Positions 53,015 through 61,031 of a stretch of DNA of 64,000 nt are shown here, in pieces; position 1 is the stretch's first letter, and every line of letters starts with the position of its first letter. Source of the DNA: Opitutaceae bacterium (lineage in GTDB: Bacteria; Verrucomicrobiota; Verrucomicrobiia; Opitutales; Opitutaceae); the NCBI GenBank assembly GCA_028691845.1, contig JAQUYL010000005.1, forward strand, positions 62,001 through 126,000, in the 5' to 3' direction. Below the pieces are notes generated by a model, which was not told the origin of the DNA, ran no database searches, and saw nothing but the letters and a program-made list of their open reading frames with translations. The position numbers and the translations under genes were made by a program.

Positions 53015-53272
53015 ATGCGCCCGCCTCGGCGCATCGTGAAACTCTCTCTCTCCCGTCGAAACAGTACCGGCCGTGCAATTGCTCGGCTGCGACACGATGC
53101 TCGGCCCCGGATCACCCAGGAAGATTTGGCTGCACGGCTGGCACGCCAGGGACTGCCCTTCAATCAGTCCCAAATTGCGAAGATTGAGAGTGGTCGTCGC
53201 CCTGTCACCGACTTCGAGCTCACAGCGATCGCCCGGGCGCTAAAGGTGCCGATCGCGGCGCTTTTCGAGTAG
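53015..53272 (+). CDS. XRE-family regulator
   Basis: 85 residues. A full XRE helix-turn-helix (ITQEDLAARLARQG, then FNQSQIAKIESGRRPVTDFEL and LTAIARALKVP) fills most of the protein. ATG at 53015 lies only 4 bases after a TATAA box, so the transcript would be leaderless or start inside the gene; GTG at 53036 is an alternative start. It probably controls itself and the divergent recombinase operon. Confidence 0.82.
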   Translation: MRPPRRIVKLSLSRRNSTGRAIARLRHDARPRITQEDLAARLARQGLPFNQSQIAKIESGRRPVTDFELTAIARALKVPIAALFE

Positions 53273-53529
53273 GCCGGGTGCCTAGGTAAAGTTATGTCGA
53301 AGAGACGTCTTTGCCTTATGTGTTCTTCATTTCCCCGCCGCGTTTTTCAGTCCATGACCTCAAAGGCCGGCTAATTACACTACAAGAACGGCGACGGTTG
53401 GGTTGTGGTTTTGAGTTTGTTGAGGACGGATCTGACGCTGATTGGCGGCCCTGCGCCGGAGGCGCTGGCGCGTTGCTGGCTGAGACGGCGGGCGACTATT
53501 TGGTTCTTCGCGGAATTTAGTGGGTGGAA

Positions 53530-54330
53530 TCACGGGATGACGGGCATGAGGTCGAGCTTGCCGCAGTGAAAGAGGATGCTGTAGCGGTAGTTTTCGAAGC
53601 GGCGGAAGCCGCGAGCGTCAGCCTTGATGGCCTGGATCTTCGAGTTGAACCCTTCGGTCATGGCATGGGTGATCGGGTGCAGGAAATAGTTCACCAGACC
53701 GGGCAGATGGTTCTTGAGGGTGAGGGCCACTTTCTTGATCGGTTCGAGTTTGGAGCGGCGGGCCGCACCGAACCAGCGGGTGAAGAACTCCAGGGCGGAT
53801 CCGGCGTCGGGCTGAAGCCAGAACTCGACAAAAGTCTCCTTGTGATACCAGGCGCGGGCGGTCTTCAAGTTGCGGGCGCACAACTCGGAAAAACCCAACG
53901 CCCGGTCCCCCTCCGGGCAGGCTCCCTGCAGCCAGAGGTACTTGGTGCTCTTGAGACTCTCGTCGCCTTTCTCCAGCAGCCGGCGGTGCTCCTCGCGGCG
54001 GACCTTGTCCACCGTCTCATTGAGGTGGTTGGAGACGTGAAACTTGTCGTAGACAATCGCCGCTTGCGGGACGGCCTGGGCGGTGGCGGCGGCAAACTCG
54101 GCGCTCATGTCCCTGGCGACCGCTTCGACCCGCCGGCGCTGTTCCTCCGGCAGACTCGCCCAAAGCTCGAGCGCACTTTGGGTGGCGCGGTCACCTGCTC
54201 GGTCGAACGGCGCCCGAGCCCGCGTTCGACCGCCCGGCGGACGAGTTCCTGCAGGGTGTGCCAGTCCAGCCTGAGGATCTCCATCGCCTGGGTGAAGGAC
54301 CGGGCAGCTGCGATTACCCCAGCAGGCAGC
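53530..54330 (-). pseudogene. truncated, frameshifted ISL3-family transposase
   Basis: The C-terminal ~230 residues match ISL3 transposases (VYDKFHVSNHLNETVDKVRR, FWLQPDAGSALEFFTRWF, THAMTEGFNSKIQAIKADAR). Upstream of about 54190 the frame changes: MEILRLDWHTLQELVRRAV is read in another frame. The N-terminal zinc finger is missing. Possible ends (CGGAATTT-containing) lie near 53508 and 54465. The 257 bases before it (53273-53529) show no gene that I trust. Confidence 0.75.
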
Positions 54331-54521
54331 CGCTACCTCTCCGAGCGAGGGGATTACAATCTTTGCCTGTTTGTCCGCCCGCTCAGCGCGGCGCGTGACA
54401 CCAAATGAGGCAAGTGAGGCAAGCTGGGTTGGCTTGGTGGTGTGAGTTGGACTCAAATTCCGAGCCATCGGGTTTCATGATCGGCTGTTCCAGAGGGGAA
54501 TTCCGCCCTGACGGCGGCCTC

Positions 54522-54549
54522 TTGCCTCAAATAGTTCGGTTGCTAATAT
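54522..54549 (+). promoter_or_regulatory. integrase promoter
   Basis: TTGCCT (54522-54527), 16-base spacer, TAATAT (54544-54549), about 85 bases upstream of the integrase ATG. It is the best promoter match in the leader. Confidence 0.4.
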
Positions 54550-54602
54550 GCCCGGGGACGCCAGCCTTCGCCTTCTGAACCAAGGAGATGGAAATCTCGA
54601 CA

Positions 54603-54633
54603 ACCGATTTGGACGTTGACCGGCCAAATCGGT
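54603..54633. repeat. inverted repeat directly before the integrase start
   Basis: ACCGATTTGG (54603-54612) and CCAAATCGGT (54624-54633) form a perfect 10-base-pair stem with an 11-base loop that ends one base before the integrase ATG (54635). It could be an operator for the integrase, an RNA hairpin hiding the start codon, or part of the attachment site. Confidence 0.6.
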
Positions 54634-54634
54634 C

Positions 54635-55861
54635 ATGAAGCAAACAACTCCGTTCGTCATTTCGGAATTCACGAATCCCTCCGGGAAAATCGTTTTTCAA
54701 CTCTACGCTCGCATCGACGGTCAACGCTTCCGCAAGAATTTCCGCACGCGCGCCGAAGCCGAGGCGGAACGTCAGGTTCAGGAAGTGAATTGGCTCCAGC
54801 GCGACACGGGCACGCGCGCGGCCATCACGCGGCTCAACGAAGACCAACTTCACGAGGCCGAGGCCGTCTTCCGCCGGCTGGCGGCCCACCCGCGTTCGTT
54901 GTCCTTCTACGTCGACTTCGCCTTGGCGAATTACCGCGAGCCGGAAAAACAGAAGCCCATGGCCGACGCCGTGGCGGACTACATCGCCGCGAAGGAGCAC
55001 GAATTCGCGCAGGACCAGCTTTCCCCGCCACAGATGGGCCGGATTCGTTGGGAACTGAAACGGCTTGTGAAGGCATTCCCCGGCAAGGCCGTGGCCGAAC
55101 TCACGGCGCCCGCCCTCACCCAGTTCTTGGAGAAAGACCGGGCGGGCATGAAGACGCACAACAACCGGCGCGGCGTCCTCTCCACCTTTTTCAAGTATTC
55201 GTTCCAGCGCGGCTGGATCGCGGACAACCCGATTCCGAAGGTGCCCCATTACCGCATCCGCCGGAAGCGCGGCATGGCGCAGACGTTGACCGCGGCGCAG
55301 GCGGCGACGCTCATGGAGTATCTGGAGACCACCTCAAATGGACGCCTGGTGCCCTATTTCGCGCTCTGCCTCTTCGCGGGTATTCGACCCGGCGTGCCGC
55401 ATGGCGAAATCACGAAGCTCAAGCCCGAAGCGGTGGATTTGGACGCGGGCGTCATCCACATCTCCGCGGAGGTCTCGAAGGTGCGCGAACCTCGCAAGAT
55501 CGCCATTCAGCCGAATCTCGCCGCCTGGCTGCGCGCGTATCCGCTCAAGAGATTCCCCATCGTCGCGGGTAATTTCCAGAAACGCCGAGCGAAATTCGCG
55601 GAGAAATTCAATCTCACGCACGATGTGTTGCGGCACACGTTCATTTCGATGTTTGTCGCGAAGTTTCGCTCCATCGGTGAAGCGGCGATCCAAGCGGGCA
55701 ATTCCGAGAGCATCATCCGCAAGCACTATCTCGACCTGAAGACAACGAAGGAGGCGGACGGGTTTTTCGGCATCTTGCCAAAGCATGCCGGCTCGATCGT
55801 GGCGGAGGATGCCGCCGCCACACCTGCAACGGACGTTCCTTCAGAGTCAGTCGCAGCCTGA
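54635..55861 (+). CDS. tyrosine recombinase (island integrase)
   Basis: 408 residues. A SAM-like N-terminal domain (about 105-215) precedes the catalytic domain with Arg in LFAGIRPG, a Lys in SAEVSKVREPRK, HDVLRHTF (H-x-x-R) and the terminal HY pair in RKHYLDL. The motif normally reading GHxS is AGNSES here, so one active-site histidine is replaced by Asn. A C-terminal low-complexity tail follows. It starts a plus-strand cargo operon and probably moves the segment to its right. Confidence 0.88.
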   Translation: MKQTTPFVISEFTNPSGKIVFQLYARIDGQRFRKNFRTRAEAEAERQVQEVNWLQRDTGTRAAITRLNEDQLHEAEAVFRRLAAHPRSLSFYVDFALANYREPEKQKPMADAVADYIAAKEHEFAQDQLSPPQMGRIRWELKRLVKAFPGKAVAELTAPALTQFLEKDRAGMKTHNNRRGVLSTFFKYSFQRGWIADNPIPKVPHYRIRRKRGMAQTLTAAQAATLMEYLETTSNGRLVPYFALCLFAGIRPGVPHGEITKLKPEAVDLDAGVIHISAEVSKVREPRKIAIQPNLAAWLRAYPLKRFPIVAGNFQKRRAKFAEKFNLTHDVLRHTFISMFVAKFRSIGEAAIQAGNSESIIRKHYLDLKTTKEADGFFGILPKHAGSIVAEDAAATPATDVPSESVAA

Positions 55862-55889
55862 TTGCTGTTGTTGACCGGCAGGCAGGGGT

Positions 55890-56117
55890 ATGGAAACAAC
55901 ACACTCTCCTTCGCAAGAAAGCCAACTTACGGATATCATCGGGCTGCGCAGCAGCGGAATTTTCCCCAAGGATAAGGAACCGTCCATCGCCACGCTGCGC
56001 AACTGGACCAAGCTCCGACGGATCCCGCATCATCGGGTCGGCCATTTCATCTACTACAACGCGGCAGAGGTGGCCACGCACATTCGCACCCGGCTGAAGG
56101 TGCCCGCGCGCGGATAG
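55890..56117 (+). CDS. excisionase-like HTH protein
   Basis: 75 residues. LTDIIGLRSSGIF and SIATLRNWTKLRRIPHHRVG, then FIYYNAAEVATHI form a compact MerR/Xis-type winged helix in which the wing (HHRVGHFIYY) is clear. It follows the integrase by 28 bases and ends before a strong terminator, so it is a good candidate for the excision factor of this island. Confidence 0.7.
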   Translation: METTHSPSQESQLTDIIGLRSSGIFPKDKEPSIATLRNWTKLRRIPHHRVGHFIYYNAAEVATHIRTRLKVPARG

Positions 56118-56141
56118 CATCGGCTCTGCGAGGCCTCACAG

Positions 56142-56176
56142 GCCGCGCCGGTTCGTGCCGGCGCGGCTTTGTTTTT
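56142..56176 (+). terminator. strong Rho-independent terminator after the int-xis unit
   Basis: GCCGCGCCGG and CCGGCGCGGC form a perfect 10-base-pair stem with loop TTCGTG (56142-56167), followed by TTTGTTTTT. It closes the integrase-excisionase transcript. Confidence 0.85.
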
Positions 56177-56305
56177 CCCATGCGACACGCGTCCTGTCGC
56201 ATCCCACACGAACGAATTCGAAATAGGATCAGCACGTGGGATTCACGCTGTATCTATTAGGGAGGTTCCGAACGCGGTATCGTGGGGGCGAACCTCGATC
56301 CCACA

Positions 56306-56587
56306 ATGGAAACCAACAATGATTCATTCTTCGCGGAGCCGACCGACCCGAAACAGGAAGCGCGTTTTCTCGCACTGGAAGTGATCTGCCGGCTCCTTAT
56401 TTGGATGGCAGAAGTCGCATCGCTAGAAGAGCGCGGCGTGCGTGCAACGGTCGCCCTCTATTGCGTCCGGCCCGACCTCATCAACGGGGCCACCCTGGAA
56501 GAAATCGGCAACATGGCCGGCCGGTCGCGGCAGGCGGTCCATCAACTTGCGGAAAGCTTCCGCAAAACCACGGGTTTGGATACATGA
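56306..56587 (+). CDS. small HTH protein
   Basis: 93 residues. The C-terminal half has an HTH (GATLEEIGNMAGRSRQAVHQ) typical of sigma-factor-like or phage regulators. The N-terminal half is helical (ALEVICRLLIWMAEVASLEE). ATG at 56306 is chosen over an upstream GTG (56282). The stop overlaps the next gene (ATGA). Confidence 0.6.
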   Translation: METNNDSFFAEPTDPKQEARFLALEVICRLLIWMAEVASLEERGVRATVALYCVRPDLINGATLEEIGNMAGRSRQAVHQLAESFRKTTGLDT

Positions 56588-57138
56588 ACGCGGCCCCGTC
56601 AGCCACCGCGGCAGCGGAAATCAACCGCCTTCACGACGAGGCCAAACGTTGTTCCAAAACCTCGCGCCAAGCGTTGCACGGAGCGCTCGTCGCCGCCTGG
56701 CAAGCCGGACACCTGCTCATCGAGGAAAGAAAGCGCGTCCAGCAAACGATGGGATCGGGGGCCTGGCTGCTTTGGTTGAAGGCGAACTTTCGCGGCACGG
56801 CCCGGACGGCCCAACGTTACATGCGTCTCGCGCACGGCATCACCGACACGGCCTTCTTGCAGGGCATGAGTCTGCGGCAGGCGTATGCCCGGCTCGGCAT
56901 CGCCACGGAGCCCAAGACCCCCGGCAAGCGCCGACTGCGGCACACGCTCCCGGCGCACGTGGTCCTGGCCAGCAAACTCCTCCGCGCCCTTAAACGCCGG
57001 CCGGGCCAGACCGACAATGAACAGCGCGAAACCTACTGCCGGGACCTGCGGGCACTGTATGAAAGGCTTCGGCCGTGGTTCGAATCTGCAACGTCGCCAG
57101 TAGCGGTTTTTTTTGATTCACAGGGTTCTTATCGGTAA
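56584..57138 (+). CDS. DUF3102-like protein
   Basis: 184 residues. The segment ALVAAWQAGHLLIEERKRVQ and then WLKANFRGTARTAQRYMRLA matches DUF3102 proteins, which occur on plasmids and phages and may bind DNA. It is coupled on both sides (ATGA before, TAATG after). The C-terminal half shows no known domain. Function unknown; a role in replication or maintenance of the island is a guess. Confidence 0.65.
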   Translation: MNAAPSATAAAEINRLHDEAKRCSKTSRQALHGALVAAWQAGHLLIEERKRVQQTMGSGAWLLWLKANFRGTARTAQRYMRLAHGITDTAFLQGMSLRQAYARLGIATEPKTPGKRRLRHTLPAHVVLASKLLRALKRRPGQTDNEQRETYCRDLRALYERLRPWFESATSPVAVFFDSQGSYR

Positions 57139-57908
57139 TGACTGCCATTGCCTCAACGTCGTCTGTTCGCGCCTCGGAACGCCGGAGCCGCGCCTTTCTG
57201 CGACTCCTGGCGAACATGTGCCGGCAGTTTCCCGACCTGCGGACGTGGCTGCTGGAGGATTTCGGGAGGGATGCCACTACCCGCGCAAATTTCCTTTCCC
57301 TGGTTGAGCGTGGAGACCTCAACGGCGACGCCGTGGCCAATGGTTTCGCCGAGTTGGCGGGCGAACTCGACGGGTGGTTCGAAGAAAAGCGCCGGATGAA
57401 AGCGCATCTGCCGGCGGAGGCAACGCGCCCGTTTGGCGGGCTCTCGTGGGAGGAAATGGAATCGCTAGTGCGACGCTACGAGGCGCGAACCATCAGCCTG
57501 AACGTTTTTCTCCTCGTCCGCGACTGGCGCAAGGCTGGCGCGGCCGCGAAGGCGTCGCCCAAACTCCTCCAAGTCGCGGCCGATCTGTTGGACACGGCGA
57601 TCCGCTCGGGCGAAACACGACCGCTCGTCGAACTAGGCAACGCTGTCAAATTGCTGGCCGGGCTCGAGCCGCGCCGTCTCCGTACTGCCTTTGGCTATGC
57701 GGATTGGTGGAAACTGCACGCCTTGGTTTACATGCTGCGGCACCCCCGGGCCGCGTACCGCACCCGCGAAGTGCGGGCACATCTCGCCACACTCGGTCTG
57801 CGAATCAGTTCGCTCGATTTCCGCCGCTTTTGCAAACGCCACGGCATCCGCCGCGACATACATGCCGGCCGACCGCGCACGCGCGCCAACACTCCCGCCA
57901 AACGCTGA
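57138..57908 (+). CDS. hypothetical protein, last gene of the island operon
   Basis: 256 residues, helical, with WLLEDFGRDATTRANFLSLV near the N-terminus and a C-terminal basic segment containing an HTH-like region (YRTREVRAHLATLGLRISSL, then FRRFCKRHGIRRD). It may bind DNA. I recognise no family. It is coupled to the DUF3102-like gene and converges on the Argonaute gene. Confidence 0.55.
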   Translation: MTAIASTSSVRASERRSRAFLRLLANMCRQFPDLRTWLLEDFGRDATTRANFLSLVERGDLNGDAVANGFAELAGELDGWFEEKRRMKAHLPAEATRPFGGLSWEEMESLVRRYEARTISLNVFLLVRDWRKAGAAAKASPKLLQVAADLLDTAIRSGETRPLVELGNAVKLLAGLEPRRLRTAFGYADWWKLHALVYMLRHPRAAYRTREVRAHLATLGLRISSLDFRRFCKRHGIRRDIHAGRPRTRANTPAKR

Positions 57909-58190
57909 CCGGCGCAACGCGCAGCATTCAAGGCAAAGGCCGGCTAGCTGGATAAGCCGCCACTCCACCACCGCTCCTGATAAGCAGCGCCTCCCCGCCG
58001 CAGGCAAGCTGGAGAGCGAAGCGGAGCTTGCCGACGGCGATATAATGGGCGCGCAGGGCGGATGGGTGACAAGACGCAATGGGTCACTGCCAACGCTTCA
58101 TACGAGTAGGTCCGTAGCGTCCGTGAGCAAGGCTACGAATAAGTCATAGCGAGTAACGAACCGTCTGAACGAAGGCCAATCTTCCAGCGC
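57909..58190. other. convergent intergenic region
   Basis: 282 bases between convergent genes. A perfect 8-base-pair hairpin (GGCAAGCT at 58003-58010 with AGCTTGCC at 58025-58032) could help termination from both sides, although it has no T-run. A second weaker inverted repeat (CGTAGC/GCTACG) lies near 58112-58136. No gene is visible. Confidence 0.45.
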
Positions 58191-59666
58191 TCACATAAAG
58201 AAGCTGTAGAGCGCTTCTTGGTTCGGATCGTCCACGTATTTGAGAATCTTCGCTACTTCCCTTGCAGCCCGAAGCGTGATCGGCTCTCGGGCGGTTATCT
58301 GGGAATTATTCCAATTCATCTTCGTCAATGCCAGTATTTCAGTGGCTAGCTTTTGCCGGTCGGTTACACATTGATCATGCCGGATCATGAGGGTGCGCGG
58401 GACGTAGAGACCGGGATATTCTTCATAGAGCTGAACCGAGCCGTTTGTGTAGAGAATAGTCCGGTCATCGTCGATTGCCCAACAAGTGCCGCGGAGCGGC
58501 GGATAATAACCGTTTCGTGCGAGTCGCATGAACGACCGGTCAAGGCTCAGCAAGTCAACCTCCGAGATTCGGAACGCTTCCAAGGCCGCTTTTGCTCCGT
58601 CCCGCTCGGCGTCGGTGAACTTTGAACTCTTATGGACGACGACTCTGGCGGGATTAGTGCGATGTTCGCGACGGTAGCGATCGATTGCAAGTGTCACCAA
58701 CGCGCGCGCTCCTTCGTTATCAAGATGAGGAGAGTGATCGACTTCATCGCGAACAACGCGGCCTCCTTTGACTATCATCCCGTGGCCACGTTCATCGAAA
58801 ACTTGAGCAAGTGAACTCTGGAGGTTGGTTTGGTCGAGCGACTCGTAGAAACTGATTCCGATAAAGCACGTGGTCAGGTCCGTGTGCTGTTTTCGTAACC
58901 GCCACGGATACCCACCAGCTTTATAGTATAGCGCGACGAAGAAATTCCAAGCGCACGTTGCGTCGTCTTGCCGCTGCCGTCCCTCACCAAAACCGTCTTT
59001 CTCTTCACGTCGCAACTTTGGATCGCACGTGGAAGGCCGAAGAAGTTGTAACGGTATTCCGAGTGGCAGTGCCTTCGCCTTAAGCATATCATGGAAGTTG
59101 TATCTCCCGCGCACTGCCTTTTTCCGGGCCTGAAAGGATAGCGGTGCCTTTCCCACCACCTCCGAGGACACATCCTCGCCAGCATCATCCCCGATGAGGG
59201 CGAGCAATTCAACCGGCAGCGCCAGGATTAATACATGAGGACGCTTTTGTGCGGAATTCTTCAAGCCCTCCAAAAATAATTCCACGGCGGCTCGAACTTT
59301 CTCGTTGTGGCTTAGCCCTGGCTTCGAGAGGGCCTTGATTTCTCCAACATCGATGAGGGTATTCAGACGTGCGGAAACGACTACATCGCATGCCCAGGAA
59401 CTTGCCGAAGAAAAGCCCGGAAATGGCGCAAACAGGTTTATCTTGGGCGAAACTTTGGCTGCGACTTCGGCCTTTGCTGATACGATCCACCTTTCAGCCA
59501 CCGAAATTGATCGGCTGGTGCCGACGAGCGCGACGGAGATGGAGGTCGGTCTTTGTTCCGCGCGAAGGTCATAAGGACCAAAATTCAGAATCCCGTATCG
59601 GATGTCTGGGTGTTTGTCCCTGCCGAACTCCAGATCTGGTTCTGGAATGTAGTCGACGGTCTGCAT
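58191..59666 (-). CDS. short prokaryotic Argonaute (MID-PIWI), SPARDA type
   Basis: 491 residues, the usual size of short pAgos (MID and PIWI only; no PAZ). The PIWI domain occupies about 260-491: TTCFIGISFYES at 266-275, VVVHKSSKFTDAE at 342-354, and the closing block REPITLRAAREVAKIL near the C-terminus. The first catalytic Asp is Ser272 (GIS), so it should be a guide-dependent sensor and not a slicer. It follows the DUF4365-APAZ gene by 5 bases, the two-gene layout of SPARDA. The effector is the partner. Confidence 0.85.
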   Translation of the reverse strand: MQTVDYIPEPDLEFGRDKHPDIRYGILNFGPYDLRAEQRPTSISVALVGTSRSISVAERWIVSAKAEVAAKVSPKINLFAPFPGFSSASSWACDVVVSARLNTLIDVGEIKALSKPGLSHNEKVRAAVELFLEGLKNSAQKRPHVLILALPVELLALIGDDAGEDVSSEVVGKAPLSFQARKKAVRGRYNFHDMLKAKALPLGIPLQLLRPSTCDPKLRREEKDGFGEGRQRQDDATCAWNFFVALYYKAGGYPWRLRKQHTDLTTCFIGISFYESLDQTNLQSSLAQVFDERGHGMIVKGGRVVRDEVDHSPHLDNEGARALVTLAIDRYRREHRTNPARVVVHKSSKFTDAERDGAKAALEAFRISEVDLLSLDRSFMRLARNGYYPPLRGTCWAIDDDRTILYTNGSVQLYEEYPGLYVPRTLMIRHDQCVTDRQKLATEILALTKMNWNNSQITAREPITLRAAREVAKILKYVDDPNQEALYSFFM

Positions 59667-59671
59667 AGTGC

Positions 59672-60991
59672 TTATGTTAGCAACGCGTCGAATTCGTTTT
59701 CCCCGATTGCATGGGCCGCTCCTCCAGCCTTACGCCATGCGTCGTCGGCAATCGAAACAGGGGACTTCACTCGCAAGAAGTCGCCAAAACTGAGATGAGG
59801 ATACTCTGGCTCGACCAAATCACCCGGACGCGTGAGCAATGTTCTCCAGAGGAAAAGCGAACGATGATAGTCGTGCTGCTTCTGCATAATCTTCAGATTC
59901 TGCAATAGCTCCTCGTGTCGCGGGTGCAGCTCGCTCCCGTCCTTAGTGAACAGACATGTCGGATTCAATTGGAGGTAGTATTGATCGCCGATGGAAACGA
60001 AGTCTGCAACGAGTGCGACGTGTCGACAGCGAACAATCTTCCCGTCTCTAAACGCAGGAAATGCGATACCTTGCGTGCTTGGTCCTGTCTCCGTTGCGAC
60101 CTCGATAGTCATGCGGTCTGTTGGCGAATGCTTCGGACGGAAGAAATACATCTCGGCATCCTTCGACCAAAAGACCGAGAGCCGACGCAATCGGGCGCTC
60201 AAACAATACTCCAAGAGTTCCACGGCATACCGGCGTTTTGCCCTGTCCTCGTTAAAGGCAAGCTCATCGAAGGGCATTCGCCTGACGGTCACTTCTTCGC
60301 CGAGTGCACTACACAAAACAGGATCGGCTAGGTTAACCGGCGACCACAATTGTTCATCTTTCAGAATGTATTCGGTGAAATAGCCGGCTGGCGTTCCCTT
60401 TAGTTTGGCTGCTACTTCCTTTCCAACTCTGAACTTGGTCGGTGACGTATAGACGATATCGGGCAAGGTGACATGGAGTAAGTTGCTGACAATCGTCTCT
60501 GGTTCGGTTTGCGGTGAGAAGGCCAGCCCCCGGGTAAAGCCTTTCCCGACATCCAAGAGACGCCGCTGCCAGATTTCGCTAGAGTTGAATTGGTCGGTCG
60601 CTTTGTTGAACCGGACGGTTCTTGTGCCGGGCCGCTGTGCGGTGAAATAAGCCTGAACATGGACGCCATAAAACCGATCGTCGCTTGGCCGTCCGACAAC
60701 CAGCAGAACGGGCATTCGGCTGGCCAGCCAGTAATTCAAGTCGGCCTCGGAGACGTAATACGAAAACTCCGTGTCACTTTCAGCGTCAAAATGTTGAACC
60801 GTCTTTACTTGAACGCCAACAAACGCTCCCAACGCCTTGTGGGTGGAAGGGTCGGCAAGTTCCACGAACGCATCGATGCCATATTCAACATGGTGGTCAT
60901 TCCAACTGAAACCCATGCGCATGACCAACCGTGCCAACGCGTGGCGGGCTTCTTCGTGACGCAATAGCTTTGGATCGGAGGTCTTGCTCAC
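59672..60991 (-). CDS. DUF4365 nuclease-APAZ effector subunit (DREN-APAZ)
   Basis: 439 residues. The N-terminal ~150 residues are a DUF4365 PD-(D/E)xK-type nuclease: Glu36 and Asp40 in VEYGIDAFVEL and Gln61-x-Lys63 in GVQVKT, then SEADLNYWLASRMPVLLVV. The C-terminal ~230 residues look like APAZ, ending with HEELLQNLKIMQKQHDYHRS and FLWRTLLTRPG. In SPARDA systems this subunit pairs with a short Argonaute and degrades DNA or RNA indiscriminately after target recognition. It starts 40 bases after brxL, on the same strand. Confidence 0.83.
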   Translation of the reverse strand: MSKTSDPKLLRHEEARHALARLVMRMGFSWNDHHVEYGIDAFVELADPSTHKALGAFVGVQVKTVQHFDAESDTEFSYYVSEADLNYWLASRMPVLLVVGRPSDDRFYGVHVQAYFTAQRPGTRTVRFNKATDQFNSSEIWQRRLLDVGKGFTRGLAFSPQTEPETIVSNLLHVTLPDIVYTSPTKFRVGKEVAAKLKGTPAGYFTEYILKDEQLWSPVNLADPVLCSALGEEVTVRRMPFDELAFNEDRAKRRYAVELLEYCLSARLRRLSVFWSKDAEMYFFRPKHSPTDRMTIEVATETGPSTQGIAFPAFRDGKIVRCRHVALVADFVSIGDQYYLQLNPTCLFTKDGSELHPRHEELLQNLKIMQKQHDYHRSLFLWRTLLTRPGDLVEPEYPHLSFGDFLRVKSPVSIADDAWRKAGGAAHAIGENEFDALLT

Positions 60992-61031
60992 AGATTGCAG
61001 CTTTGGGTCGTAAAGATGAGTGAGGCGGGCA

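Noticed and set aside
53311..53520. 69-codon frame on the plus strand before the dead transposase
   Set aside because: No ribosome-binding site, no recognisable family, and it ends at the probable IS border; probably chance.
54340..54468. N-terminal extension of the ISL3 frame (MARNLSPTHT...)
   Set aside because: It does not match the transposase N-terminus and the true frame is shifted in this region, so the coding remnant was cut at about 54330.
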